Shown: positions 23,351-33,453, numbered from the stretch's first letter. The stretch is 64,000 nt of DNA from Alkalihalobacillus sp. YIM B00296 (GCF_020179385.1 NZ_JAIBLJ010000004.1:120259-184258); one strand, 5' to 3'. Program-made: numbers and translations. Notes: a model not told the origin generated them from the sequence alone.

Positions 23351-24682
23351 ATGAAATACGTCATAATCGGGGGCGATGCTGCTGGAATGAGTGCAGCGAT
23401 GCAAATCGTCCGTAACGCTTCAAATCCAGAAATCATTACACTCGAAAAAGGGAACGTCTACTCTTATGGCCAATGCGGACTCCCATATGTAATAAGTGGT
23501 GAAATACCGGAAGCTGAGGATTTGATCGCAAGAGATGTGGAAACCTTCCGGAAAAAATACGGAATAGATGCGAAAACCCACCACGAGGTAACAAGCGTCG
23601 ACACTAATCAAAAAACCGTCAGCGGGCGTCATACAGAAACGGGTGGACCTTTTACATATTCGTATGATCGATTACTTGTTGCAACGGGGGTACGGCCGAT
23701 CATTCCAGATTGGTACGGAAAAGAATTAGAAGGCATCCATTCACTCAAAACCATTCCTGATGCCAAGGAAATCATGGAAAATCTTAAGCATGATGTCGAA
23801 CAGGTCACCATCATCGGGGGCGGCTATATCGGGCTTGAAATGGCGGAAAGTTTTGTCCACCTCGGGAAAAAAGTCCGTATGATCGAGCGGAATGAGCAAT
23901 TAGCGAAAATCTTTGACGAGGATATGGCTGGATATATTCATGAAGAAGCTGAAAAACATGGTGTTGAACTTTGTTTCAGTGAGCAGGTTGAAGGTTTCAA
24001 CGGTGAAGGACATGTAAAGTCTGTGGTAACGGATAAAAATGAATATCGTTCTGATTTAGTGCTTGTTGCAGTCGGTGTGAAGCCAAATACGGATTTTTTA
24101 GAGAATACACCAGTCAGGTTGAATGAAAAAGGCGCTGTCATTGTGGATGCGTATATGAAAACGAACGTAGAGGATGTCTATTCTGCAGGGGATTGCGCGA
24201 CCCATTTTCATCGAATCAAAAAATTGAATGATCACATCCCACTCGGTACGACTGCTAACAAACAGGGCAGGATTGCGGGTTTGAACATGATTGATAGACC
24301 GAAAACCTTCGCAGGGATCCTTGGCACATCTGTAATCAAATTCATGGAGTTGACCCTGGGCAGGACGGGGGTCTCTGAACGGGAAGCCAAAGCTCTGAAT
24401 CTTCCTTATAAAACGGTAAAAACCGAAGCAAAAGATATCGCCGGGTATTATCCAGGCGCTGAAAAACTACATGTCAAACTGCTTTACAATATGGAAAATC
24501 AGCGGATCATCGGTGGTCAGTTCATCGGAAAACATGGTGTCGATAAGCGGGTTGATGTGTTGGCGATGGCATTGTTCCATAAAATGTCACTACATGACTT
24601 GGAAGATTTGGATCTAAGCTATGCCCCCCCATACAACGGAGTTTGGGACCCGATCCAACAAGCAGCAAGAAGAGCGAAATAA
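23351..24682 (+). CDS. CoA-disulfide reductase-like FAD/NAD(P)H oxidoreductase
   Basis: A 443-residue flavoprotein of the pyridine nucleotide-disulfide oxidoreductase class. The N-terminal FAD-binding site is [13 protein letters not shown] (residues 4-16). A single redox cysteine, Cys42 in [13 protein letters not shown], is the hallmark of CoA-disulfide reductases and NADH oxidases. The NAD(P)H-binding site is [15 protein letters not shown], and the second FAD motif is VYSAGDCA. The dimerisation domain ends the protein; no rhodanese domain is fused. AAAGGAG precedes the ATG. CoA disulfide or persulfide reduction is the best guess; NADH oxidase is the alternative. Confidence 0.88.
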   Translation: MKYVIIGGDAAGMSAAMQIVRNASNPEIITLEKGNVYSYGQCGLPYVISGEIPEAEDLIARDVETFRKKYGIDAKTHHEVTSVDTNQKTVSGRHTETGGPFTYSYDRLLVATGVRPIIPDWYGKELEGIHSLKTIPDAKEIMENLKHDVEQVTIIGGGYIGLEMAESFVHLGKKVRMIERNEQLAKIFDEDMAGYIHEEAEKHGVELCFSEQVEGFNGEGHVKSVVTDKNEYRSDLVLVAVGVKPNTDFLENTPVRLNEKGAVIVDAYMKTNVEDVYSAGDCATHFHRIKKLNDHIPLGTTANKQGRIAGLNMIDRPKTFAGILGTSVIKFMELTLGRTGVSEREAKALNLPYKTVKTEAKDIAGYYPGAEKLHVKLLYNMENQRIIGGQFIGKHGVDKRVDVLAMALFHKMSLHDLEDLDLSYAPPYNGVWDPIQQAARRAK

Positions 24683-24814
24683 AAACCTTTTCAAAGACAG
24701 CACAGCACGATTGATTTGGTGGACACAGGAGGCCTTATTTACTGAAAACCTCTTAAGATTAGCTGTTTTTTATCAAATAGAGGAACAGATGGCCACTAAA
24801 ATTTCGGGTAATTA

Positions 24815-24853
24815 TAAAAAGGCAAAACTCCGAATGTAACCGGAGTTCTTGCC
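24815..24853 (-). terminator. Terminator of the lipoprotein gene
   Basis: On the minus strand GGCAAGAACTCCG pairs with CGGAGTTTTGCC around an 8-base loop and is followed by TTTTTAT. It lies about 14 bp after the stop codon. Confidence 0.85.
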
Positions 24854-24866
24854 CTCAATAGCGAAA

Positions 24867-25334
24867 CTATTTCGAATCTAAACGGAGAGTAAGTTGATAC
24901 CTTGGGACTGACGTCCAAATGGCATCCTCGAGTTTTTCCTTTAGGGCTCTACGCTCTTTCGCAGATAAATCACGGGGCACATTAACATGGACCCAGGCAT
25001 TATTTCCGTTGATCGAAACGAACTGGGGTTCCCTTCCATAAGCATCCTTTACAGCTTCTCGGATCTTATCCTGATCATCACTGATTGTGAAACGCTTCAT
25101 TGTCAGGTTACGATAGCTATTCGGATTCTGGTTCGTTTCGAAAAAATAGTTAGTGTTCGGTCTCCTATTGGTCGCGTGATAATTGATGATCCCGTGACTT
25201 ACGAGAGGATTATTGTTCTCTTTCGTTTCATATGCAGACGGTTCATTTTCGGCAATTTCCTCAGTGGTTGGAGGCTGCATGGGTGAACAAGCACCTAAAA
25301 GCACCGTCGCACTTAGAAAGATGGCTTTCTTCAA
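24867..25334 (-). CDS. Small lipoprotein of unknown function (YhcN/YlaJ-like in outline)
   Basis: A 155-residue predicted lipoprotein. The TTG at 25334 with GGGGGTG 6 bases upstream gives MKKAIFLSATVLLGACSP, a signal peptide with lipobox LGAC (Cys16). A Pro/Glu/Asn-rich linker leads to a C-terminal domain (about 75-155) with MKRFTISDDQDKIREAVKD and ISGNNAWVHVNVPRDLSAKER-type sequence. The outline recalls YhcN/YlaJ sporulation lipoproteins but the family is not certain. The longer frame upstream runs into a palindromic repeat and was rejected. Confidence 0.75.
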   Translation of the reverse strand: MKKAIFLSATVLLGACSPMQPPTTEEIAENEPSAYETKENNNPLVSHGIINYHATNRRPNTNYFFETNQNPNSYRNLTMKRFTISDDQDKIREAVKDAYGREPQFVSINGNNAWVHVNVPRDLSAKERRALKEKLEDAIWTSVPRYQLTLRLDSK

Positions 25335-25392
25335 GATATACACCCCCGTAACCTTATCATAACCAAAACCCAAATGAATAAAGTGGGAATCC

Positions 25393-25436
25393 GTGCCAGG
25401 CACCAAAAAAGAAGTCAATTAAATGGTGCCTGGCAC
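25393..25436. repeat. Inverted pair of GTGCCAGGCACC palindromes
   Basis: GTGCCAGGCACC (25393-25404) and its complement GGTGCCTGGCAC (25425-25436) flank 20 A-rich bases. Degenerate relatives lie nearby: GTGTACCTGGTAC at 25472-25484 and GACCTGGCACCA at 25713-25724. The local cluster surrounds the small lipoprotein gene. Confidence 0.6.
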
Positions 25437-25494
25437 TGATTTAAAACCCTTCTGCCACAACGGCTTTAAAAGTGTACCTGGTACAAAGTAAGGA

Positions 25495-25638
25495 TCAGCC
25501 TTCTCCATTTTCTTCTCCCGTTTCGCCGTTTTCTTCTGTCGGTTCTTCTTCTGGTTCTTCATCGGCAGCACATCCAAACAACAATCCTGCTGAAAGTATT
25601 ACGGACATTGAAACGAATAAGTATCTTTTCCAACTCAT
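25495..25638 (-). CDS. Very small acidic lipoprotein, 47 residues
   Basis: AAGGAGGTG lies 6 bases before an ATG at 25638. The product begins MSWKRYLFVSMSVILSAG and has a lipobox LLFGC with the lipidated Cys at residue 23. The mature part is about 24 residues and almost entirely Asp, Glu, Pro, Gly, Asn and Thr (EEPEEEPTEENGETGEEN). Such minute acidic lipoproteins are common in Bacillaceae, with no known function. The overlapping plus-strand frame is a shadow. Confidence 0.75.
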   Translation of the reverse strand: MSWKRYLFVSMSVILSAGLLFGCAADEEPEEEPTEENGETGEENGEG

Positions 25639-25730
25639 ACCTACACCTCCTTACTATTCAACATTTCATTTAGGTTGACCCTTCCTTTAGAAAAATATGT
25701 GAAAAGGATAAAGACCTGGCACCAATCATA

Positions 25731-25904
25731 AAGAAAGGCGTAAACGCCCTTGGTCAATCGCGAAGGTCACTGGAAGTCCGACGAGGAGGCTCGAACCAAA
25801 CAAAGTTCGGTTCTGCGTGGGTAAACACTTCGACCTGAATCAATGTGTCGACCGCCACAGGAGGACTGAAGTTATCCTAGTGGTTGGGCGTTGGACTAGA
25901 CATT
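25731..25904 (+). repeat. Repeat A, copy 4 (long form)
   Basis: AAGAAAGGCGTAAACGCCCT, then GACGAGGAGGCT, the CGAACCAAACAAAGTTCG hairpin insert, CCGCCACAGGAGGACTG and GTGGTTGGGCGTTGGACTAG. It occupies half of the 356 bp gap between the small lipoprotein gene and tdk; the rest holds the tdk terminator. Confidence 0.85.
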
Positions 25905-25941
25905 TCCTTCATCGAAAAAAAGTTTTATACTTTTGCCTTTT

Positions 25942-25980
25942 AAAAAAACCTGAGTGAGATTTGCCATCTCCACTCAGGTT
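25942..25980 (-). terminator. Terminator of tdk
   Basis: On the minus strand AACCTGAGTG pairs with CACTCAGGTT (stem extended by GAGAT/ATCTC) and is followed by seven T. Confidence 0.9.
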
Positions 25981-25992
25981 CATTTCCGTTTT

Positions 25993-26616
25993 TCATGCTT
26001 TTGTCGGTTGCGGTTGTTGGTGTTTTGATTTCAGTCTGGGATGTCCTGGTACTTCATGACAGTGCCTGCACCGAGGCTCGTACGATTCCGAGGCGCCGAC
26101 TAATATGATCGGATCGTTGTAAGATGCTGGTTCTCCATTGATCAGGCGTTGTGTCCGACTTGCTGGACTTCCGCACACTAAGCAGACCGCATGGAGCTTT
26201 GTGACACTTTCAGCCAATGCCATGATTTCAGGAACCTTACCGAAAGGCTCTCCTCTGAAATCCTGATCAAGCCCTGCTACGATCACTCGTTTCCCGCTGT
26301 TGGCAAGGTGTTGGATAACTTCGACAATCCCATTATCAAAAAATTGGACTTCATCTATTGATACGACTTCTGTGTCATACGAAACAAGATTCGAAATATC
26401 CTCGGATTTCTTCACGGGTACTGCAATGACAGAGGTACCGTTATGGGAAACGACCTCGTCTTTGCTATAACGGTTATCAAGCAAAGGCTTGAAGACCTGT
26501 ACTTTCTGCTTACCGAACGTGGCACGTCGAACGCGTCGAATCAACTCCTCTGATTTTCCCGAAAACATGCTGCCGCAGATCAGCTCGACCCAACCATCCT
26601 TTTTCATTACGTACAT
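25993..26616 (-). CDS. tdk: Thymidine kinase
   Basis: A 207-residue type II thymidine kinase that phosphorylates thymidine to dTMP in salvage. The P-loop is [14 protein letters not shown] and the Walker B-like DEVQFF follows. The lasso region and zinc ligands are seen as [13 protein letters not shown] and [11 protein letters not shown]. The ATG at 26616 has GGGAGAG upstream and gives the [15 protein letters not shown] start of Bacillus Tdk. Lies next to rpmE as in B. subtilis. Confidence 0.96.
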   Translation of the reverse strand: MYVMKKDGWVELICGSMFSGKSEELIRRVRRATFGKQKVQVFKPLLDNRYSKDEVVSHNGTSVIAVPVKKSEDISNLVSYDTEVVSIDEVQFFDNGIVEVIQHLANSGKRVIVAGLDQDFRGEPFGKVPEIMALAESVTKLHAVCLVCGSPASRTQRLINGEPASYNDPIILVGASESYEPRCRHCHEVPGHPRLKSKHQQPQPTKA

Positions 26617-26743
26617 GCCCGTCTCTCCCTTCGTCACTTCAATCCTTTATAAAAAAATGACGCTTTGTGACTTTCTCTTATGTATTCTTTTCTAATGATA
26701 ACAAATCATAAGCGTGATGGATGAAATAATTTTCGACTTTATA

Positions 26744-26853
26744 CAAGAAAAGCACAAGAACCATGATCACCCTCGATGCCGGAATCCGTCGAAAAGGTTT
26801 TCGACACCGCAGAAAAGCTGAAGTAATCAGGGATGTGGTGCTGAAGCTAGCAT
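26744..26853 (+). repeat. Repeat A, copy 5 (diverged)
   Basis: CAAGAAAAGCACAAGAACCA at the left, GACACCGCAGAAAAGCTGAA in the middle and GCTGAAGCTAGCAT at the right follow the A layout with many changes. The 315 bp tdk-rpmE gap holds this and the rpmE terminator. Confidence 0.55.
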
Positions 26854-26886
26854 ATTTCCATCACAGCGAATCGGCTATTTTTAATG

Positions 26887-26923
26887 TAAAAAACAGGCAG
26901 AAGGGCGATCCCCTGCCTGTTTT
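26887..26923. terminator. Terminator of rpmE
   Basis: AACAGGCAG pairs with CTGCCTGTT; six T follow on the minus strand and four on the plus strand. It lies just past the rpmE stop. Confidence 0.85.
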
Positions 26924-26931
26924 AAAAGACC

Positions 26932-27132
26932 TTATTTAAGGTTATATTTTTTCTTAAAGCGATCAACACGTCCACCTGCGTCAGCAAACTTCTGACGACC
27001 TGTGTAGAACGGATGACATTCAGAACAAATTTCTACGCGAATATCTTCTTTAACAGAACCTGTTTCAAATTCATTTCCACAAGCGCAAGAAACTTTCGCT
27101 TTTTTGTAACCTGGATGGATTGCTTGTTTCAT
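26932..27132 (-). CDS. rpmE: 50S ribosomal protein L31 (zinc-binding form)
   Basis: A 66-residue L31. Four cysteines (Cys16, Cys18, Cys36, Cys39 in VSCACGNEF and [12 protein letters not shown]) make it the zinc-containing C+ form, in contrast to the zinc-free RpmE2/YtiA type. The ATG at 27132 has AAGGAG upstream; the longer frame adds 17 residues and was rejected. Follows rho in the conserved order. Confidence 0.97.
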   Translation of the reverse strand: MKQAIHPGYKKAKVSCACGNEFETGSVKEDIRVEICSECHPFYTGRQKFADAGGRVDRFKKKYNLK

Positions 27133-27225
27133 CCTATTCATCTCCTTCTGCCCTGAACCCTTGAGGAACAGAGTTATTTGCACACATGAGGTAGTATATC
27201 AATTTTTCATACAGATTTCAACAAT

Positions 27226-28506
27226 CTATTTAACCGTCATTTTCTTGCCTTGTCCGGATCTTTCCTTCTCGAACATTCGGAAAAACTCTTCGTTCGTCTT
27301 TGTCTTTTTGATGCGTCTCATGAAATGTTCAACAAAGTCATAGGAGTCGTCCATCGTTTTGCGGATCGCCCAGAGATGCTCAAGATGCTCTTTTGCGATA
27401 AGCATTTCTTCTTTACGCGTACCAGAGCGGCGGATATCGATCGCAGGGAAAATTCGACGTTCTGCAAGCTTACGGTCAAGATGAAGTTCCATGTTACCTG
27501 TCCCTTTGAACTCCTCATAAATGACATCGTCCATACGAGAACCGGTTTCAATAAGGGCTGTCGCCAAAATCGTCAAGCTTCCACCATCTTCAATGTTACG
27601 TGCTGCACCGAAGAATCGCTTCGGCTTATGGAATGCAGCTGGGTCGATACCACCGGACAGCGTTCTTCCACTTGGAGGGATGACCAAGTTATACGCACGT
27701 GCCAACCGTGTAATGCTGTCCATCAAAATGACGACATCCTTCTTATGTTCGACAAGTCGCATCGCTCGCTCAAGAACGAGTTCAGCTACCTTGATATGGT
27801 TTTCTGGCACTTCATCGAAAGTGGAGCTAACAACGTCACCTTGAACTGATCGCTCAATGTCTGTCACTTCCTCTGGACGTTCGTCAATCAACAGGACGAT
27901 CATCTCGGTATCAGGGTGATTCGTCGTAACGCTATGAGCAATCTCTTTTAAAAGTGTCGTCTTACCTGCTTTAGGAGGAGCAACGATCAATCCACGCTGT
28001 CCAAACCCGACTGGAGAGATCATATCCATGATCCGTGTTGATACGTTCTGCGCGGATGTTTCAAGTGTCATCTTGTCTTCTGGGTATAACGGAGTGAGCG
28101 CAGGAAAGTGTACACGTTCCTTTGCTGTATCTGGATCTTCACCATTTACTGCGGCTACATGCAGAAGCCCATAGTAACGTTCATTCTCTTTCGGAGGACG
28201 AACCTTACCTGAAACCTTATCTCCATTTCTTAAATCGAATCGACGGATTTGAGACGCTGAAATATAGATATCTTCTGAACTTGGAGAGTAATTGATCGGC
28301 CGTAAAAACCCGAAGCCTTCTGTCGGGATGATTTCCAATATCCCTTCCATGAACGAGAGATCTTCTTTTTCAGCTTGCGCTTTCAGAATCGCAAAAATCA
28401 ATTCCCTTTTCGTTAACTTGCTGTAGTATGAAATTTTCAGCTCTTTGGCATTTTCATACAAATCCTTGAGTTTCATATTTTCTAATTGTGCTAAATTTAA
28501 TGACAT
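27226..28506 (-). CDS. rho: Transcription termination factor Rho
   Basis: A 426-residue hexameric RNA helicase that terminates transcription. The N-terminal helical domain begins LENMKLKDLYENAKELKISY. The cold-shock-like primary RNA-binding fold has GFGFLRP, followed by the RecA-type motor with P-loop APPKAGKTTLLK, Walker B VVILMDSITR, and the Q- and R-loops (SGGIDPAAFHKPKRFF). Length is normal for Bacillus (427). glpX lies upstream on the same strand. Confidence 0.98.
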   Translation of the reverse strand: MSLNLAQLENMKLKDLYENAKELKISYYSKLTKRELIFAILKAQAEKEDLSFMEGILEIIPTEGFGFLRPINYSPSSEDIYISASQIRRFDLRNGDKVSGKVRPPKENERYYGLLHVAAVNGEDPDTAKERVHFPALTPLYPEDKMTLETSAQNVSTRIMDMISPVGFGQRGLIVAPPKAGKTTLLKEIAHSVTTNHPDTEMIVLLIDERPEEVTDIERSVQGDVVSSTFDEVPENHIKVAELVLERAMRLVEHKKDVVILMDSITRLARAYNLVIPPSGRTLSGGIDPAAFHKPKRFFGAARNIEDGGSLTILATALIETGSRMDDVIYEEFKGTGNMELHLDRKLAERRIFPAIDIRRSGTRKEEMLIAKEHLEHLWAIRKTMDDSYDFVEHFMRRIKKTKTNEEFFRMFEKERSGQGKKMTVK

Positions 28507-28578
28507 AGTACACCACTCTTTACGTTATTTAAAATGTATATATTAATGCAGAATAGGCCATTGAAGATGTTTTCACAT

Positions 28579-28664
28579 CATTGTCGGTATTTGCGAAATG
28601 AAGGCTGGGCCTCAGTTATCCCTATAGGAAAGAAATCAACATTAACCTTCAACAACACCAAAGA
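28579..28664 (+). repeat. Repeat H, copy 1, in the rho-glpX gap
   Basis: CATTGTCGGTATTTGCGAAA, then after a variable middle ATCAACATTAACCTTCAACA. The same blocks recur at 52621-52680, and the right block at 37345-37375. The 343 bp gap otherwise holds the glpX terminator; the plus-strand frame through it is not supported. Confidence 0.55.
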
Positions 28665-28800
28665 TAAAAAGTTATGTTTTGGAACGCTAGGGCTTGGAAG
28701 GAAAGAAACGTTTTACAGAAGTGTGTTTGTAAAGAAGTAAGTTGATGAAGCAAAAATCAATAGATACATATATTCTACCCAAAAATGATGGTAATAATCA

Positions 28801-28838
28801 AGAAAATCACAATGCTGCTTAAATCAAACAGCATTGTG
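28801..28838 (-). terminator. Terminator of glpX
   Basis: CACAATGCTG pairs with CAGCATTGTG around an 11-base loop; ATTTTCTTG follows on the minus strand. It starts about 12 bp after the glpX stop. Confidence 0.8.
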
Positions 28839-28849
28839 GAATGAAAATA

Positions 28850-29818
28850 TCATGGTTTGATTACTAAATTCGGCTTCTTTTTCAAGCTATGTTTTCCATC
28901 AATAAAACGGACTGTGCCAGACTTCGCTCTCATGACGACAGATTGCGTCGTACCAACTGTTCCTTTGAACCGGACACCCTTAAGCAATTCGCCGTCCGTC
29001 ACACCAGTGGCAGCAAAGATGGCATCATCGCCCTTTACGATATCTCCCATTCGGAGAACACGGTGGATGTCTTCAATTCCCATCTTTTTGCAACGGGCTA
29101 GTTCTTCATCCGTCTGCGGAAGCAGCTTCCCTTGAAGCTCCCCTCCCAGGCATTTGAGGGCCACCGCTGCAATGACACCTTCTGGCGCACCACCGCTGCC
29201 GAGCAGGATATCAACCCCTGTATCGTCGAAAGCAGTATTGATCGCTGCTGCAACATCCCCATCCTGGATGAGCTTGATTCGAGCACCGGAATCACGGACT
29301 TCTTGAATCAGCTTCTGATGGCGTTTACGATTCAGAATAACTGCGACAATATCCTCGATGTCTTTATTTTTTGCACGGGCAACCGCCTTAAGATTATCTG
29401 TCACGGAAGCATCGATATCGACCATACCGACTGCTTCTGGACCGACAGCGATTTTGTCCATATACATATCTGGGGCATGCAGTAGGTTCCCGTGGTCGGC
29501 AATCGCAAGAACCGCGAGTGCATTCCAAGTTCCGTTCGCTACAATATTCGTTCCTTCCAGGGGATCAACCGCAACATCGACACGTGGGCCGTAGCCAATA
29601 CCAAGCTTTTCACCGATATAAAGCATAGGTGCTTCGTCCATTTCTCCTTCTCCAATGACGACTGTACCTTTCATTGGAATCGTATCGAACACATCACGCA
29701 TTGCCGAAGTGGCAGCATCATCAGCTTCTTCCTTCCGGCCTCTCCCCATCCAACGGGCAGATGCCAGAGCAGCTGCTTCCGTCACACGGACAAGTTCCAT
29801 GGATAAACTTCTCTCCAT
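28850..29818 (-). CDS. glpX: Fructose-1,6-bisphosphatase class II
   Basis: A 322-residue GlpX-type phosphatase of gluconeogenesis. Metal and phosphate sites appear as [13 protein letters not shown] (about 54-66) and [10 protein letters not shown] (about 80-90), with [13 protein letters not shown] further on. GGGGGAG lies 5 bases before the ATG. It lies between murA and rho as in B. subtilis ywjI, close to fbaA and tal, the other sugar-phosphate genes of this block. Confidence 0.95.
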   Translation of the reverse strand: MERSLSMELVRVTEAAALASARWMGRGRKEEADDAATSAMRDVFDTIPMKGTVVIGEGEMDEAPMLYIGEKLGIGYGPRVDVAVDPLEGTNIVANGTWNALAVLAIADHGNLLHAPDMYMDKIAVGPEAVGMVDIDASVTDNLKAVARAKNKDIEDIVAVILNRKRHQKLIQEVRDSGARIKLIQDGDVAAAINTAFDDTGVDILLGSGGAPEGVIAAVALKCLGGELQGKLLPQTDEELARCKKMGIEDIHRVLRMGDIVKGDDAIFAATGVTDGELLKGVRFKGTVGTTQSVVMRAKSGTVRFIDGKHSLKKKPNLVIKP

Positions 29819-29886
29819 ACCTTTCTCCCCCTATTAAAAAGCTATTTGAAAGTGACTGTTATACATTGTTGTTGATGTTACGACAT

Positions 29887-30017
29887 TCCCTTTCCGTGGG
29901 TTGTAGAAAAGCGGAAGCGGCCCGCCTAGTCACGTATCGGAAAAATCAAGTAACGATCACTACCTAAAAACGTCACGTCCCGTAATAAACGGCAGTACTA
30001 GATCGTCCTGTGCGTCG
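29887..30017 (+). repeat. Mosaic of J, A and B repeat ends between glpX and murA
   Basis: CCCTTTCCGTGGGTTG (J left end) is joined to AGAAAAGCGGAAGCGGCCCG and CCTAGTCACG (A left end). The B repeat at 29949-30017 follows (AGTAACGATCACTACCTAAA, then CGTCACGTCC and GGCAGTACTAG..CGTCCTGTGCG). Its first block is identical to that of the B copy at 45131 except for two bases. Confidence 0.65.
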
Positions 30018-30046
30018 TACATACGACGATTATCATCCGTCGAGAC

Positions 30047-31333
30047 TTAAGAGTGGTTGACCTCATCCAACTCTTCAATATCAAAATTCTCTCGCCATAC
30101 TTTTGCCCCTAAACCTTTCAGCTTTACAACAAGGTTTTCATAACCACGATCGACATGCTCAAGGTTAGAGATTTCTGTGATACCTTTTGCCATTAGTCCT
30201 GCTACAATAAGTGATGCCCCTGCACGCAGGTCGGATGCTTTGACTTTTGCCCCTTCTAGTAAGGTTGGACCGTTGATGATCGCTGACCGGCCTTCGACTT
30301 TTACATTAGCGCCCATCCGTCTCAGCTCATCAATATGTTTAAAACGAGAGCTATATATCGTATCAGTTACAATACTTGTTCCTTCCGTACTCGTTAATAA
30401 AGCAGTGAACGGCTGCTGTAGATCAGTAGCAAACCCCGGGTAGACAAGTGTCTTGATATCTACACTGTTCAGACCTTGGCCTCGCCGGACAAAAACGGAG
30501 TCATCCGAAAGTTCAATATGGACACCCATTTCGCGTAGCTTCGCAATCAATGACTCAAGGTGAAGCGGGATGACATTATCTATCGTGACTCCGTTCCCCA
30601 TTGCAGCTGCCATGATCATATAAGTCCCTGCTTCGATCCTGTCGGGAATGATCGAATGACGACAGCCATGCAATGATTCAACACCATCGATCCTGATTAC
30701 ATCTGTGCCCGCACCTTTGATTTTTGCACCCATACTTGAAAGAAGTGTCGCCACATCGATGATTTCCGGTTCTTTTGCGGCATTCTCGATGATGGTTCTA
30801 CCTTTCGCCCGGACCGCTGCCAGCATGATGTTGATCGTCGCTCCTACACTTACGACGTCAAGGTAGATACGAGCACCGACCAATTCATCCGCACGTAAAT
30901 AAATCGCACCCTGTTCGTTTGTCACTTTCGCGCCGAGTGCTTGAAATCCTTTAATATGCTGATCAATTGGCCGAGGACCTAAGTTGCAACCGCCCGGAAG
31001 TCCGATGACCGCTTTTTTAAAACGTCCAAGCATGGCACCCATCAAATAATAGGATGCTCTCAGCTTTTTCACTTTCCCATTCGGAAGTGGCATGGATATC
31101 ATATTTTCTGGATGTACGGTCAGGGTATTGTTTTCTAGGTGCACTTCCCCACCGATGTCTTCTAGTAAGTCACGTAAGATGCCTACGTCCGAGATGCCTG
31201 GGAGATGGTCGATCGTTACAGTCGAATCAGCTAAAATGGCCGCAGGAATCAACGCGACTGCGCTATTCTTCGCACCGCTGATCTGAACTGTACCTTCTAA
31301 GGGATGGCATCCCTCGATCATTAATTTCTCCAT
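30047..31333 (-). CDS. murAB: UDP-N-acetylglucosamine 1-carboxyvinyltransferase (MurA2/MurZ type)
   Basis: A 428-residue enzyme for the first committed step of peptidoglycan synthesis: transfer of enolpyruvate from PEP to UDP-GlcNAc. Lys22 ([10 protein letters not shown]) and the catalytic, fosfomycin-binding Cys116 ([13 protein letters not shown]) are present. GGGAG lies before the ATG at 31333; the longer frame adds 14 Arg-rich residues. B. subtilis has two MurA paralogues; the fbaA-tal-murA-glpX-rho position identifies this as the second (murAB, also murZ). Paralogue naming rests on synteny. Confidence 0.94.
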   Translation of the reverse strand: MEKLMIEGCHPLEGTVQISGAKNSAVALIPAAILADSTVTIDHLPGISDVGILRDLLEDIGGEVHLENNTLTVHPENMISMPLPNGKVKKLRASYYLMGAMLGRFKKAVIGLPGGCNLGPRPIDQHIKGFQALGAKVTNEQGAIYLRADELVGARIYLDVVSVGATINIMLAAVRAKGRTIIENAAKEPEIIDVATLLSSMGAKIKGAGTDVIRIDGVESLHGCRHSIIPDRIEAGTYMIMAAAMGNGVTIDNVIPLHLESLIAKLREMGVHIELSDDSVFVRRGQGLNSVDIKTLVYPGFATDLQQPFTALLTSTEGTSIVTDTIYSSRFKHIDELRRMGANVKVEGRSAIINGPTLLEGAKVKASDLRAGASLIVAGLMAKGITEISNLEHVDRGYENLVVKLKGLGAKVWRENFDIEELDEVNHS

Positions 31334-31457
31334 TGCTTTCTCCCTTCTTCGCCTTCTGTAAAATAAAAAAGTCAAAAACTGTTACCTTTATTGTCAACAA
31401 AAAATCTATTTTTATCCAAAATTTACCTCTATGGATTAATGTTTGAATTTTGAAAAA

Positions 31458-32111
31458 TCAGTCTTTATTCTGACTAGCGTTCCAATCTGCTAAGAACTTC
31501 TCTATGCCTTGATCCGTCAATGGATGGTTCATCAATTGGGACAATACTTTCGGAGGGAGTGTAGAGATGTGAGCTCCTCTAAGTGCCGCTTCCGTAACAT
31601 GAATCGGGTTACGGATGGAAGCTGCGATGATTTCAGCCTTGATCTTATGCACATTGAAAATTTCGGCGATTTCCGAAATCAATGACAACCCGTCCTGTCC
31701 AATATCGTCCAATCTCCCTAAAAACGGAGATACATACGTAGCACCTGCCCGAGCAGCAAGCAGTGCCTGATTCGCTGAGAAAATCAGTGTCACGTTTGTT
31801 TTGATCCCCAGTTCAGTAAACGTTTTTACCGCTTTCAAACCTTCTTTCGTCATAGGAACTTTAACTGTGATGTTAGGAGCGATTGCTGATAGCTCTTTCC
31901 CTTCTTCAATCATTTCATCGTAAGTCAGACCGATCACTTCAGCACTGACAGATTCTGAGACAACGATAGAGGTGATTTCCTTCAAACGCTCGTGAAAATC
32001 AACACCTTCTTTAGCGACCAGAGATGGGTTCGTCGTCACCCCACCTAATATCCCAAGCTCATAGGCTTCGCGTATTTCGTCAATATTCGCCGTATCAATA
32101 AAGAATTTCAT
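31458..32111 (-). CDS. tal: Transaldolase (TalC/YwjH type)
   Basis: A 217-residue short-form transaldolase moving a dihydroxyacetone unit between sugar phosphates in the pentose phosphate pathway. It starts [16 protein letters not shown]. The Schiff-base Lys is in [15 protein letters not shown]. The sequence [14 protein letters not shown] has Phe where fructose-6-phosphate aldolases carry Tyr, which favours transaldolase activity. GGAGT lies before the ATG at 32111. Next to fbaA. Confidence 0.93.
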   Translation of the reverse strand: MKFFIDTANIDEIREAYELGILGGVTTNPSLVAKEGVDFHERLKEITSIVVSESVSAEVIGLTYDEMIEEGKELSAIAPNITVKVPMTKEGLKAVKTFTELGIKTNVTLIFSANQALLAARAGATYVSPFLGRLDDIGQDGLSLISEIAEIFNVHKIKAEIIAASIRNPIHVTEAALRGAHISTLPPKVLSQLMNHPLTDQGIEKFLADWNASQNKD

Positions 32112-32207
32112 AGGATGTATCACTCCTTATATTTATAAAACTTTCGTCAAACCTTTTTAAAATTAGTGGGTTTTTATTTCTAGTGAGGGAATGTCCAACC
32201 AATGTTT

Positions 32208-32376
32208 TAAGAGGTTGACTCATAATGCCAGACCTCCACCAAACCGGCTGGTGATGATTCAGCTTCCCCCATCTTAACATCAAATTAGGTATAGATGTTA
32301 TTTTTGAAGGATTCAAATCATTTCCCAGTCCGCGAGTTGGAGGCCCTGGCATTTTGTTATGTGAGTCAACCCCTTA
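32208..32376. mobile_element. MITE-like element 1 with terminal inverted repeats
   Basis: The left end reads TAAGAGGTTGACTCA, then ATGCCAGACCTCCA; the right end, complemented, reads TAAGGGGTTGACTCA, then an 8-base insert, then ATGCCAGGGCCTCCA. The element is about 169 bp and has no coding frame of its own. It fills the tal-fbaA gap. No target duplication beyond 2-3 bases is evident. Confidence 0.65.
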
Positions 32377-32400
32377 GTCATCTGCCTATCTTCAATTCAT

Positions 32401-33264
32401 TTATGCTTTGTTTGAAGAACCGAATTCACGCATTTTACCTTTGACTGTCTCTTTGATTGCATCGCGTGCTGGTCCTAAATATTTACGAGGATCATATAAT
32501 TCTGGTTTTTCTGCTAATACTTCACGTACTGCTTTTGAAGCTGAGAGCTGGCTTTCCGTATTCACGTTGATTTTTGCGTGTCCGAAAGAGATTGCCTTCT
32601 TGACGTCGGCTGTCGGAATTCCTGTTCCACCGTGAAGGACAAGTGGTACACCTGTCAATTCGCTGATTTCCTTCATACGGTCGAATCCTAGGTTCGGCTC
32701 CCCTTTATAAGGACCATGGACAGATCCTAATGCTGGAGCAAAACAATCCACCCCAGTTTCACGGATAAGCTGGTCACATTCGGCTGGAATCGCGTATGCT
32801 GCTTCTGCATCATCAACGATCAAGTCATCTTCTTGTCCACCGATACGTCCTAATTCGGCTTCAACAGAAACGCCTACCGCATGAGCAACTTCCACCACTT
32901 TTTTCGTAAGGGCGATGTTATCTTCAAGTGGATGATGAGATCCATCGATCATGACAGAGGTGAATCCTGCATGGATCGCTTCAATACACTTCTCGAAGCT
33001 GGAACCGTGGTCCAAGTGAATCGCTACAGGAACTGTTACATTGTATTCTTCCATTAAGGATTCAACCAGGTTGACAACCGTCTTGAATCCACCCATGTAA
33101 CGGGCAGCACCTTCTGAAACCCCACAAATCAGAGGAGACTTTTCCTCTTCTGCAGCCTGCAGAATCGCTTGCGTAAACTCCAGGTTGTTCAGGTTGTATT
33201 GTCCTACTGCATATCCTTCCGCTTTCGCTTTTTCAAGCATTTCCTTCATCGAAACTAAAGGCAT
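32401..33264 (-). CDS. fbaA: Fructose-bisphosphate aldolase class II
   Basis: A 287-residue zinc aldolase of glycolysis and gluconeogenesis. Zinc ligands are in [12 protein letters not shown] (about 82-86), [12 protein letters not shown] and [10 protein letters not shown], and in the following KINVNTE segment. GGAGG lies 7 bases before the ATG. Directly downstream of spo0F on the same strand, with a 322 bp gap holding a second inverted-repeat element. Confidence 0.97.
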   Translation of the reverse strand: MPLVSMKEMLEKAKAEGYAVGQYNLNNLEFTQAILQAAEEEKSPLICGVSEGAARYMGGFKTVVNLVESLMEEYNVTVPVAIHLDHGSSFEKCIEAIHAGFTSVMIDGSHHPLEDNIALTKKVVEVAHAVGVSVEAELGRIGGQEDDLIVDDAEAAYAIPAECDQLIRETGVDCFAPALGSVHGPYKGEPNLGFDRMKEISELTGVPLVLHGGTGIPTADVKKAISFGHAKINVNTESQLSASKAVREVLAEKPELYDPRKYLGPARDAIKETVKGKMREFGSSNKA

Positions 33265-33453
33265 AAACGATTTCCTCCTTGTGGGTATTGGTCACCCATA
33301 TATTCATTATAAGTATTGGTTCAAAAAACAGATCGCTCCGCTTTTTGAATTATCCCTGAATAGAGCCGGATTCGCTCCGGATAATTTCCAGCTTGATCAA
33401 AACAACTATAGCATATCAATTTTAGGCAAAATCCGCAATTGATAATATAAACA

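Noticed and set aside
28534..28740. Plus-strand 68-codon frame in the rho-glpX gap
   Set aside because: It covers a repeat H copy, lacks a clear ribosome-binding site and shows no family motif.
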